Assembly (NCBI GenBank): GCA_030628975.1
Contig: DAOVPZ010000008.1
Span: 1 to 15,404, forward strand
DNA length: 15,404 nt
Direction of reading: 5' to 3'
From: Candidatus Cloacimonadota bacterium
GTDB lineage: Bacteria; Cloacimonadota; Cloacimonadia; JGIOTU-2
Positions 1 to 6,184 of the stretch are shown one piece after another. Numbering within the stretch: position 1 is the stretch's first letter; each line of letters opens with the position of its first letter. The notes beneath the pieces are model-generated. The model was not told where the DNA came from. It made no database searches and saw only the letters and a list, made by a program, of their open reading frames with translations. The translations under genes were made by a program, and so were the position numbers.

Positions 1-366
1 ATCTCAGATGGAGCACCTGGAATTGGCTGTCCAGTAATCGCTTCTCTTTCTAATGCAGATTATGTTCTGATTGTAACCGAACCATCTCTTTCTGGTTTTT
101 ATGATTTGAAAAGAATTCTTGAACTAGTAAAACATTTTGGTTATCCTGCTGGATGTATTATTAATAAGTATGATATAAATGAAGAAATATCAAAAGAGAT
201 TGAAAATTATTCCAATAAGAATAACTTAAAAATAATAGGAAAAATTCCTTATTCTGATGCTTTCCCAAAATCATTAGTTTTAAGAAAAACAGTGGTGGAA
301 TTTGATAATTTAGACATTGATAAATATGTAGAAGAATGTTGGACAAACATACAAACAAAATTATGA
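1..366 (+). CDS. MinD-superfamily P-loop ATPase (ferredoxin-containing type), 3' part only
   Basis: The reading frame is open from the first base and stops with TGA at 364-366, giving 121 visible C-terminal residues; the start lies outside the window. The segment DGAPGIGCPV (visible residues 3-12) matches the Walker B/switch region of MinD-like ATPases, where Mrp has DSPPGTGD. It is followed by the typical 'VLIVTEPSLSGFYDLKRILEL' type strand-helix and the 'GCIINKYD' and 'KIIGKIPYSDAFPKSL' segments. These last resemble the MinD-superfamily ATPases that carry an inserted ferredoxin domain (COG1149 type). That ferredoxin domain would lie upstream, so it cannot be confirmed here. An internal TTG at 106 could be mistaken for a start, but the homology clearly continues upstream of it. 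The neighbouring NifX-type and Mrp genes support a role in iron-sulfur or metallocofactor handling; the substrate is unknown. Confidence 0.85.
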   Translation: MSDGAPGIGCPVIASLSNADYVLIVTEPSLSGFYDLKRILELVKHFGYPAGCIINKYDINEEISKEIENYSNKNNLKIIGKIPYSDAFPKSLVLRKTVVEFDNLDIDKYVEECWTNIQTKL

Positions 367-373
367 AAAATAA

Positions 374-483
374 AACCACAAGAATAACACAAGATATGCA
401 CAAGATTGATAATTATTACTTATAGCTAAATATGTTAAACCTTTGTAAATTCCAGTGTAAATTCTCGTGAAATTCTCGTGGTT
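374..483. repeat. Degenerate inverted repeat, 'ccac(g/a)agaa' type, copy 1
   Basis: This fills most of the 134-base gap between the MinD-like gene and the first NifX-type gene. The left arm (374-394) and right arm (463-483) are reverse complements at 17 of 21 positions; the arms begin aaccacaagaat and, read in reverse, aaccacgagaat. The right arm also contains a perfect tandem duplication of the 11-mer aaattctcgtg (459-469 and 470-480). The right arm ends nine bases before the Shine-Dalgarno sequence of the next gene. A similar element lies at 880-1003. Confidence 0.6.
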
Positions 484-491
484 GAATAATT

Positions 492-496
492 GGAGG
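492..496 (+). promoter_or_regulatory. Ribosome binding site deciding a GTG start
   Basis: GGAGG lies four bases before GTG at 501. No ATG in the frame has comparable spacing, so the GTG is taken as the true start of the NifX-type protein. Confidence 0.8.
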
Positions 497-500
497 AAAA

Positions 501-866
501 GTGAAGATAGCATTTACAACAACGGACAAAGGCTGGGATGCTCAAGTAGATACCCGTTTCGGCCGGGCAATTGGATTTTTCATGTATAGTGAAGACTCTC
601 AAACAGAATATTATGTTTCCAATGAACAAAATGTCAAAGCATTACATGGTGCGGGTGTCCAGACTGCACAAAGTATTATTAATCTAAAAGTTAATGTGTT
701 AGTAACAGGAAATATGGGTCCAAGAGCATTTCAAATATTAAATTCTGCAGGTATAAAAATGTATCTCGCAGAAGAAAATTTGACAGTAAGAGAAGCTTAC
801 GAAGCTTTTAAGAAAAATAAGTTAAAGGAAATCTCAAGACCAAATGTTACAGGACATTGGATGTAA
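501..866 (+). CDS. NifX/NifB-type dinitrogenase iron-molybdenum cofactor biosynthesis domain protein
   Basis: This is a 121-residue single-domain protein starting at GTG with a strong Shine-Dalgarno sequence. It shows the family's ribonuclease-H-like fold signatures: the N-terminal strand MKIAFTTTD, the metal-cofactor loop FGRAIGFF (residues 20-27), GAGVQTAQ (50-57) and the glycine-rich VTGNMGPRA (68-76), followed by 'GIKMYLAEE' and a helix. The length is normal for the stand-alone family (PF02579). Members bind or carry iron-sulfur or FeMo-type clusters, and stand-alone copies are widespread in anaerobes that do not fix nitrogen. The C-terminal GHWM includes a histidine that could contribute to metal binding (inference). 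It lies between a MinD-like ATPase and Mrp, so it probably works with them in cluster storage or delivery. Nothing here indicates nitrogen fixation. Confidence 0.88.
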   Translation: MKIAFTTTDKGWDAQVDTRFGRAIGFFMYSEDSQTEYYVSNEQNVKALHGAGVQTAQSIINLKVNVLVTGNMGPRAFQILNSAGIKMYLAEENLTVREAYEAFKKNKLKEISRPNVTGHWM

Positions 867-879
867 TTATTTATGAGAA

Positions 880-1003
880 GCCACGAAAACACACAAAAGA
901 ACACGAAAGCAAATATTCTGTTAAAAAATAAATAGAATATCTCTGCGACCTTTGTGTCTCTGTGGTGAGTAAAGATTTTTGTTTTTTTGTGAAATTTTGT
1001 GGC
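880..1003. repeat. Degenerate inverted repeat, 'ccacgaaa/cacaaaa' type, copy 2
   Basis: This occupies most of the 163-base gap between the NifX-type gene and the Mrp gene. The left arm (880-907, starting gccacgaaaacacac) and right arm (976-1003) are complementary at about 21 of 28 positions. The centre (about 940-966) holds a further segment of the same flavour, ctctgcgacctttgtgtctc. Like copy 1, it ends shortly before the Shine-Dalgarno sequence (AGGAG at 1016-1020) of the downstream gene. No open reading frame of interest lies in it. Confidence 0.6.
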
Positions 1004-1029
1004 TCAATATTTCATAGGAGAAAATCATA

Positions 1030-1863
1030 ATGGAAAAAAATATGAACGCTGAAAAAGAAAAACAGGAGAGATATCTCAAAGAGAATATTGAAAGAATCAA
1101 GCATAAGATAATCATTCTCAGTGGAAAAGGTGGTGTTGGTAAAAGTACCATTGCTGTTAATTTAGCATATGGTTTAGCAGCAAATGGAAAGAAGGTTGGT
1201 ATTCTTGATGTAGATATTCATGGACCTTCAATTGCAAAATTACTTGGGATTGAGGGGCAATTATTAAGACCAAACCGACCAGGAGATAGACCTGAACCAA
1301 TTAAAGTAAATGAGAATTTATATGCCTTAACAATCGCCACACTTCTGGGCAGTCCTGATAATCCAGTAATCTGGCGTGGACCACTTAAAATGAAATTGAT
1401 AAAGCAGTTCTTACAGGATATTGAATGGCCTTCTTTAGATTATTTAATTGTTGATAGCCCTCCAGGTACAGGGGATGAACCACTTTCTGCAGTTCAGATT
1501 ATCGGCCAATTGGATGGTGCAATAATTGTATCTACTCCACAAGACCTTGCTCTTCTTGATGCAAGAAAAACAATTAATTTCTCTAAAAAACTTAATGTTC
1601 CTATTATTGGAATCGTGCAAAATATGACAGCTTTTAAATGTCCACACTGTGGAAATTATATAGATATTTTCGAGGGAACTGGTACAGAAAAAGCAGCACG
1701 AGATTTCGGCGTGGAGATTTTAGGTAAGATACCAATTGATAAAAAAATTGTAGAAACCTGCGACAAAGGTAAAGCCTACATAAAAGATTTTAAAGAGTTA
1801 GAATCTGCAAAGTCAATGGTTAAAATTGTGGATAGAGTAATTAAAAAGATAGAAAAGGTGTAA
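1030..1863 (+). CDS. mrp: Mrp/NBP35-family iron-sulfur cluster carrier ATPase
   Basis: The protein has 277 residues, starting at ATG 1030 with AGGAG nine bases upstream. A short charged N-terminal helix (residues 1-25) precedes a deviant Walker A motif, GKGGVGKST (32-40). Then come the switch I region 'ILDVDIHGPSIAKLLG', the Walker B/switch II segment VDSPPGTGDEP (141-151) and the CPHC pair (Cys204, Cys207) in 'AFKCPHCGNYIDIF'. The CxxC motif is the cluster-bridging site of dimeric ApbC/Mrp/Nbp35 proteins, which hand iron-sulfur clusters to apo-proteins in the cytoplasm. The protein is the length of the compact Mrp form and lacks the N-terminal DUF59 domain present in many bacterial homologues. 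The flanking NifX-type genes suggest they are partners or cargo carriers. The family assignment is very secure; the specific target is not known. Confidence 0.94.
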   Translation: MEKNMNAEKEKQERYLKENIERIKHKIIILSGKGGVGKSTIAVNLAYGLAANGKKVGILDVDIHGPSIAKLLGIEGQLLRPNRPGDRPEPIKVNENLYALTIATLLGSPDNPVIWRGPLKMKLIKQFLQDIEWPSLDYLIVDSPPGTGDEPLSAVQIIGQLDGAIIVSTPQDLALLDARKTINFSKKLNVPIIGIVQNMTAFKCPHCGNYIDIFEGTGTEKAARDFGVEILGKIPIDKKIVETCDKGKAYIKDFKELESAKSMVKIVDRVIKKIEKV

Positions 1864-1883
1864 CTTCCTAATAAATCGAATCT

Positions 1884-1902
1884 CGCAAATGAGACATTTG
1901 TG
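1884..1902 (+). other. Short stem-loop ahead of the second NifX-type gene
   Basis: CAAATG-AGA-CATTTG (1886-1900) is a perfect 6-bp stem with a 3-base loop. It extends outward by one G-U and one C-G pair (1884/1902). It lies between the Mrp stop codon and the AGAGGAGA ribosome binding site. It is not followed by a T-run, so it does not look like an intrinsic terminator. It could shape translation of the downstream gene or stabilise an mRNA end. Confidence 0.4.
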
Positions 1903-1923
1903 TTACAATATAGAGGAGACAAT

Positions 1924-2259
1924 ATGCTTAAATTTGCAATACCAACAATAGATAGAAAACTATGTGCTCATTTTGGACATTGTGAAGAATTTGCTATAAT
2001 TGAAGTTGAAAATACTGAAATAACAAACAGTCAATTTGTTGAACCACCAATGCATGAACCAGGGGTGCTTCCAAGATGGCTTCATGAACAAGGTGTAACA
2101 CATATTATTTCTGGCGGAATGGGGATGAGAGCTCAGTCATTATTTCAACAAAATAATATAGAAGTTTGTGTTGGTTCTGAACAGAAACAACCTGAAGAAC
2201 TGGTTCTGGATTATTTAAACAACAAACTTATTGTTGGCGAAAACCTATGTGAACATTAA
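1924..2259 (+). CDS. NifX/NifB-type dinitrogenase iron-molybdenum cofactor domain protein, second copy
   Basis: This is a 111-residue protein. The frame is open from a GTG at 1900, but the ATG at 1924 follows AGAGGAGA (1912-1919) at good spacing and gives the family's usual beginning, MLKFAIPTID. Features are CAHFGHCEEFAI (residues 14-25, with two cysteines and two histidines in the loop where the first copy has FGRA), the 'EPPMHEPGVLPRWL' insertion typical of this subgroup, and the glycine-rich ISGGMGMRA (62-70). The C-terminus is ENLCEH, with one more Cys and His. The richness in Cys and His suggests metal or cluster binding (inference). It differs clearly from the copy at 501-866, so it is a distinct subfamily rather than a recent duplicate. 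It is the last gene of the plus-strand cluster, 60 bases after mrp. Confidence 0.9.
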   Translation: MLKFAIPTIDRKLCAHFGHCEEFAIIEVENTEITNSQFVEPPMHEPGVLPRWLHEQGVTHIISGGMGMRAQSLFQQNNIEVCVGSEQKQPEELVLDYLNNKLIVGENLCEH

Positions 2260-2270
2260 ATAATTTGAGC

Positions 2271-2300
2271 TTAAATCAAGTTTCGCTTTGCTTGACTTAA
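2271..2300. terminator. Imperfect hairpin between convergent genes, possible terminator
   Basis: Ttaaatcaag (2271-2280) and cttgacttaa (2291-2300) pair over 10 bases with one mismatch, which would be a U-G wobble in minus-strand RNA. The loop is ten bases. It lies in the 56-base gap where the plus-strand cluster and the minus-strand lipoprotein gene converge, the expected place for a shared terminator. No clear T-run follows on either strand, so the call is tentative. Confidence 0.35.
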
Positions 2301-2315
2301 TTCAAGTTCCAATAA

Positions 2316-3179
2316 TCAATCTTTATATATTTGAATCTCTTCAAACTCCCACTCTCTATATCTAATCAGATTATTATTTGAATCAAACCAATACCATTTG
2401 CTAAAAACACCATTCTCATCATATTCAAAATTTCCCCAATAATTCAACAATGAATCATTTACACTATATTCCTCCAATTTCATCCACATGCCATTGTTAT
2501 CATATTCCCAAATAAGATACCCAATTTGTTCACCACTATTGTCAAAAATATCACATCGAGTAGGTTCATTCTCATCATATTGATAATTTGTTCTATACCA
2601 ATTTAATGTATGGATTGAATCTGATGGTATAAAATTTGATCTTTTAGTAAGAAAGTATTCTTCATTATATTCATATAACTCAAGACCAATAAATTCATCA
2701 TTTGCATCAAAAATTTCATTACGAATTCTATTATTCTTTGCATTATACCTAAAACTATCCCGATAAACTTGCAATTCAGGAATTATACTCGCGTTATAAT
2801 CTAATATCTTAGTAACACGATATAGCACTTTTATAACATGAATACTCACATCATCAGTATCTTGACCCTCATTCCCATCATCAACAATACATATTATTGA
2901 AAATGTGCCAGTTGTGTCCGGTGGAGTCCATTCAACAGTCGGACCTGTTCCACTAATAGAACCAGCAATAACTTCCCAAATATAACTAAGACTATCTTCA
3001 TCTGGATCATCTGCAAAACATGTTAGTATTGCTTTTTGAGAAGTTCCAATCGTATCTGGTTCTGCAATTAATCCGATTATAACTGGTGGTTCATTTTGGG
3101 GTTTGGTTGAAGATTTACTACAACCTATCAATCCCAGTAAACAAGCAATCAATAATAAAGCAACTAATTTTGTTTTCAT
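2316..3179 (-). CDS. Lipoprotein with PKD/Ig-like domain and three C-terminal tandem repeats
   Basis: The product has 287 residues with a class II signal peptide: a short positive start (MKTK), a hydrophobic core, and the lipobox LIGC with the lipidated Cys at residue 20. A low-complexity linker (SKSSTKPQNE) follows, then one PKD/Ig-like beta domain (about 31-116; 'FADDPDEDSLSYIWEV', 'VEWTPPDTTGTFSIICIVDDG'). Residues 143-281 hold three units beginning FRYN, YQYDEN and FEYDEN (143-198, 199-250, 251-281). Each carries an 'FD-(A/N/S)-N' turn and a 'YEYN/WEYDN' or 'WEF' strand, and they are rich in Tyr, Trp and Asn. They resemble YD-type or MORN-like beta repeats, but I cannot name the family. 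The start is supported by AGAGGT just upstream. It is probably an outer envelope or surface protein. It is 61 bases downstream of the holin-like gene, so it may be the operon tail or a separate unit. Confidence 0.8.
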   Translation of the reverse strand: MKTKLVALLLIACLLGLIGCSKSSTKPQNEPPVIIGLIAEPDTIGTSQKAILTCFADDPDEDSLSYIWEVIAGSISGTGPTVEWTPPDTTGTFSIICIVDDGNEGQDTDDVSIHVIKVLYRVTKILDYNASIIPELQVYRDSFRYNAKNNRIRNEIFDANDEFIGLELYEYNEEYFLTKRSNFIPSDSIHTLNWYRTNYQYDENEPTRCDIFDNSGEQIGYLIWEYDNNGMWMKLEEYSVNDSLLNYWGNFEYDENGVFSKWYWFDSNNNLIRYREWEFEEIQIYKD

Positions 3180-3240
3180 TTAATACCTCTTTCTTCATTT
3201 AATAAATTATTGTTTTCAATTGTAAGTTATATCTTTCTTT

Positions 3241-3585
3241 TTAAACGATAATAAATAATTCCAAAATATAAACTATTACAGAAATTAATATACTCGCTAA
3301 AGCTGCGGAAAAGCAACCTTTAACTTTTATATCCTTAAAAAATGCAGATGATATCATCAACATAAGACCATTAATAAATATCAAAAAAATTCCAAATGTA
3401 ATAATAGTTATTGGAAAAGTAAGGATAAGAAAAATTGGTTTTATTACTGTATTTACAATTCCAAGTACAATAGAAAATAACAATGCTGTTTTGAAATCTT
3501 TAATAGAAATAAGTTTTGTAAACTTACTAACCAAATATACAGCTATACTATAAATCAAAAGGTGGATAATATAATTAATAATCAA
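3241..3585 (-). CDS. Small four-helix membrane protein of the 'phage holin family 4' (PF04020) type
   Basis: This is a 114-residue, highly hydrophobic protein with about four predicted membrane segments (roughly residues 5-22, 30-50, 54-78 and 90-113). The core 'SIVLGIVNTVIKPIFLILTFPITIITFGIFLIFINGLMLM' pattern, with a conserved N-x-x-I/V-K-P-I motif and P-I-T-I-x-T-x-G, is the hallmark of this family. The family is named after mycobacteriophage holins but is chromosomally encoded across many bacteria, and its function is not established. It starts with TTG, chosen because AAGGTGA lies six bases upstream. It follows ftsZ after only 25 bases, so it is likely co-transcribed with the dcw operon. 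Nothing around it suggests a prophage. Confidence 0.85.
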   Translation of the reverse strand: MIINYIIHLLIYSIAVYLVSKFTKLISIKDFKTALLFSIVLGIVNTVIKPIFLILTFPITIITFGIFLIFINGLMLMISSAFFKDIKVKGCFSAALASILISVIVYILELFIIV

Positions 3586-3591
3586 TTGGAT

Positions 3592-3598
3592 TCACCTT
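3592..3598 (-). promoter_or_regulatory. Ribosome binding site deciding a TTG start
   Basis: AAGGTGA on the minus strand lies six bases before TTG (3585-3583). This supports the rare TTG start of the holin-like gene. Confidence 0.7.
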
Positions 3599-3610
3599 TA
3601 ATCTTACATT

Positions 3611-4792
3611 TTAATTATGTTCTTTATCATTATAGAAATTGGAAAATTTTCTATTTTCTTTTCTGTTTTCAATTTTATTAGAGTATGTTTTGTATATTCC
3701 TTCTTGTTCATAAGGTGACAATTTTTCAGATTGATGAATTCTTTCAAGTATTTGCTTAATTTCAGATATTTCTTCTTCATGAGATTTCTTTTTGATTTGC
3801 TCAATTGGTAGCAATTCTGTATCTGATTCAGGTATTCCACCAGCAATTATTGCGATATCCATTTTGTTTTTCATCTCTTGATCATAAACTAATCCAAAAA
3901 TAATATTCTTATTTTCATTAGCTTCTTTGCTAATAATAGATGCCACTTTATCGAGTTCAGATGTTTTTAAATCATAGCCAGTGGTTACATTATACAGTAT
4001 CGCTTTGGATTCAGCTAAACAGATATTACTTATTAATGGATTTGATATTGCTTCTAAAGTAGCTTTCTCAGCTCTATCCTCTCCTTCAGCTCTTCCAAAA
4101 CCGATAAGTGCATATCCCATATATGACAACACAGTTTTTACATCTGCATAATCAACATTAACATACCCTCTTTTATTTATGATATCGGATATAGATTTTG
4201 CAGCATTATAAAGAACTGCATCAGCTTTCTTAAAAGCTTCAATAAGTTCTATTTCTCCAAACTTTTCCTTTAATCTCTCGTTAGGAACAACTATTAATGA
4301 ATTTATATTATTTTTTAGTTCATTTATTCCCTTATCAGCATTATCTCGTCTAATCTTTCCCTCACAAATAAAAGGGTATGTTACAATAGCAATAGTCAAA
4401 ATATTATTTTCTTTAGCAATTTTTGCAATCACTGGAGCGGCTCCTGTGCCTGTTCCACCACCCATTCCAGCAGCAATAAAAACTACTTTTGCATTTGAAA
4501 TAACCATTCTTAAGACTTCTTCATTTTCTTCTGCTGCTAATGTCCCAATCTCGGGATTTCCACCAGCACCAAATCCTTTAACTAATTTCTTGCCTATTTG
4601 AATTTTGGTTTCCGCCAAGGAATTATTAAGTACTTGCAAGTCTGTATTAATCGCAACAAACTCAACATCAGTAAGTTTGTTTCCAATCATTGTATTTATG
4701 GCATTATTTCCTGCTCCGCCAATTCCAATGATTTTAATTTTCGAATCCCCGATTAAATCGGGGACATCTAATGAATCACTAAATTTTAACAT
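3611..4792 (-). CDS. ftsZ: Cell division GTPase FtsZ
   Basis: The protein has 393 residues with the complete tubulin-like GTPase core. KIKIIGIGGAGNNAI is at about 18-32, the signature GGGTGTG at 111-117, and the T7-loop catalytic motif NVDYAD before the H8 helix. It polymerises into the Z ring at mid-cell. The ATG start has GAGG six bases upstream. Residues 10-16 (VPDLIGD), just before the first beta strand, are encoded by a perfect 19-base GC-rich palindrome (4746-4764). The C-terminal linker is charged and helical, and the last residues (RKFSNFYNDKEHN) lack a recognisable copy of the usual 'D-I/V-P-x-F/Y-L/I-R' peptide that binds FtsA and ZipA. It is preceded by ftsA across a 116-base gap rich in palindromes and followed by the holin-like gene. 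Confidence 0.97.
   Translation of the reverse strand: MLKFSDSLDVPDLIGDSKIKIIGIGGAGNNAINTMIGNKLTDVEFVAINTDLQVLNNSLAETKIQIGKKLVKGFGAGGNPEIGTLAAEENEEVLRMVISNAKVVFIAAGMGGGTGTGAAPVIAKIAKENNILTIAIVTYPFICEGKIRRDNADKGINELKNNINSLIVVPNERLKEKFGEIELIEAFKKADAVLYNAAKSISDIINKRGYVNVDYADVKTVLSYMGYALIGFGRAEGEDRAEKATLEAISNPLISNICLAESKAILYNVTTGYDLKTSELDKVASIISKEANENKNIIFGLVYDQEMKNKMDIAIIAGGIPESDTELLPIEQIKKKSHEEEISEIKQILERIHQSEKLSPYEQEGIYKTYSNKIENRKENRKFSNFYNDKEHN
4746..4764. repeat. GC-rich palindrome inside ftsZ, read in frame
   Basis: Tccccgattaaatcgggga is a perfect inverted repeat with 9-base arms around one central base. On the coding strand it specifies VPDLIGD (FtsZ residues 10-16), in the variable N-terminal extension before the GTPase fold. 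It stands out against the AT-rich surroundings and is similar in style to those at 7806-7823 and 12846-12863. Confidence 0.7.
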
Positions 4793-4811
4793 TATAACCT
4801 CATATCAGTTC

Positions 4812-4873
4812 AGCCAGAGGCTTCCCGATAAAAAAATCGGGATCCGCGTTGGGCGGAGATGAGCCTCAGGCTC
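4812..4873. repeat. Composite GC-rich palindrome between ftsA and ftsZ
   Basis: There are four small inverted repeats in a row: agcc-aga-ggct (4812-4822), tcccgat-aaaaaa-atcggga (4823-4842), tccgc-gttgg-gcgga (4843-4857) and gagcct-c-aggctc (4861-4873). The outer units can also pair with each other: 4812-4822 and 4862-4872 are reverse complements at 10 of 11 positions, which would enclose the two inner hairpins. The element is in the ftsA-ftsZ leader and ends 19 bases before the ftsZ start codon. It resembles a REP/BIME-like repeat. A role in RNA processing or differential ftsZ expression is possible but is inference. Confidence 0.6.
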
Positions 4874-4908
4874 AAATGTAAAAATAAATTGATTAAACAT
4901 ACATAATT

Positions 4909-6183
4909 CTAAGTAAAATTTTGACTGGTAAACCAATCTCTAATTCTTGAAATCATTCTTTCAATAAGTGATTTTTTAGAATTTCTACTAAAAGGGTCTT
5001 TCTCAAAATTTTTCTTACCCCAACATAATAACCCTACTCCAGTAGCATATTTTGGGTCTGAAAGTCTTTCTGTATCACCATAAATTTCTGTGAATGAAGG
5101 ATACCCGGTTTTTGTTGGTAGATTAAATACTTTTTCAAATAATTGATTAGTACTTCTCAAATTTGCTGTTCCACCAGAAATCGAAATACCAGCAGTTATC
5201 ATATTTAAATATCTGCTTTTATTAATTTCATTATAAGCAAGATTTGCTATTTCTTGAATACGAGGATGAATAATCTCAGCGAGAAATTTTTGTGAACGTT
5301 TTGTGGAAGGACGACCTCCAATACCTGGTATTTCAATCTTTATGTTTTCATCTGCATGCTCAGGACGAGCGTATCCATATTCAATTTTGATTTTTTCAGC
5401 TTCATCTTTGGGTGTTCGTAATCCAACTGAAAGGTCATTTGTAATATTTTCTCCTCCGAATGGAATAACACAGCTAAATCTAATGCTATTTTTGTAATAT
5501 ATTGATATATCTGTAGTGCCACCACCAATATCCAGAAGTATAGAACCTAATTCCCTTTCATCTTTATTTAATACAGCCATAGCAGAAGCAATGGGTTGAA
5601 GAACAACATCTTTGACATTTAAACCAATCCGTTGAATACTTCTGTAAATATTACTTAATGAATTGATATCAGCAGTAACAATATGTACATCAGCTTCAAA
5701 ACGCCTACCAGACATACCAATTGGATCGAGAATACCAGGAATACCATCAACTGTGAAAAACTGAGGTTCAGCATGAATAACTCTTCTATCACCCGAGATT
5801 GGTCTATTTTTTATAGCATCTTCAATAACCTTCTCAATTTCATTTTCTGTTACTTCATATTCATTGATTTCATTGGAATATTTACTTCTACTTTCAATAT
5901 TAGCAATACCGTGACTTACAAAACTTCTAATAAGTTCGCCAGCTACTCCAACAAATACATTTTGTGCGTCCCTGCCTGATATTTTTTCTGCTTCTCTAAT
6001 AGCCCTATCAATGGAATCAGATGCAGCACGAATATTTTTTATAATTCCCTGTGAAAGTCCTTCCGACTTATTTTCTCCAATCCCACAGATTTTTAGTTTA
6101 TCGTTCTTATCAATAATTGAGATAAGACAACAAATCTTGGTTGTTCCAATGTCCAGGGCAGTTATTATCTTTTCTTTTGCCAT
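4909..6183 (-). CDS. ftsA: Cell division protein FtsA (actin-like membrane anchor)
   Basis: The protein has 424 residues of the actin/Hsp70 ATPase superfamily. ALDIGTTKICCLI (9-21) is the phosphate-1 loop, LDIGGGTTDISIY (217-229) the phosphate-2 loop, and ITAGISISGGTANLRS the nucleotide-binding adenosine segment. The 1C domain characteristic of FtsA lies between the first two (about 85-165). The last 20 residues, with 'ERMISRIRDWFTSQ', form an amphipathic helix of the kind that tethers FtsA to the inner membrane, so the membrane anchor looks intact. It recruits FtsZ filaments and downstream divisome proteins. It starts one base after the ftsQ stop codon (TAA-G-ATG) without a strong Shine-Dalgarno sequence, which suggests coupled translation. 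Confidence 0.95.
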   Translation of the reverse strand: MAKEKIITALDIGTTKICCLISIIDKNDKLKICGIGENKSEGLSQGIIKNIRAASDSIDRAIREAEKISGRDAQNVFVGVAGELIRSFVSHGIANIESRSKYSNEINEYEVTENEIEKVIEDAIKNRPISGDRRVIHAEPQFFTVDGIPGILDPIGMSGRRFEADVHIVTADINSLSNIYRSIQRIGLNVKDVVLQPIASAMAVLNKDERELGSILLDIGGGTTDISIYYKNSIRFSCVIPFGGENITNDLSVGLRTPKDEAEKIKIEYGYARPEHADENIKIEIPGIGGRPSTKRSQKFLAEIIHPRIQEIANLAYNEINKSRYLNMITAGISISGGTANLRSTNQLFEKVFNLPTKTGYPSFTEIYGDTERLSDPKYATGVGLLCWGKKNFEKDPFSRNSKKSLIERMISRIRDWFTSQNFT

Positions 6184-6184
6184 C

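Noticed and set aside
106..366. An 86-residue ORF starting at TTG 106
   Set aside because: The frame is open to the window start and the upstream residues (DGAPGIGCPV) belong to the same ATPase, so 106 is an internal codon.
406..434. Promoter with TTGATA and a 17-base spacer before AATATG
   Set aside because: The -10 box fits poorly, and in such AT-rich sequence similar matches arise by chance.
459..480. CRISPR-like direct repeats
   Set aside because: There are only two 11-base copies without spacers, inside an inverted repeat.
501..2259. Nitrogen fixation gene cluster
   Set aside because: NifX/NifB-type single domains and Mrp occur in many non-fixing anaerobes; no nifH, D, K, E, N or full-length nifB is in the window.
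3180..3240. Promoter for the lipoprotein gene in the 61-base gap
   Set aside because: A minus-strand TTGAAA is present but no -10 box lies at acceptable spacing; only the ribosome binding site AGAGGT is convincing.
3241..3585. Prophage remnant because of a holin-family protein
   Set aside because: The family is widely chromosomal, and no other phage gene, integrase or attachment site is visible.
5683..5979. Plus-strand ORF of 98 codons opposite ftsA
   Set aside because: It is antisense to a well-conserved gene, with no ribosome binding site or family features; the same applies to the other ORFs opposite dcw genes and mrp.
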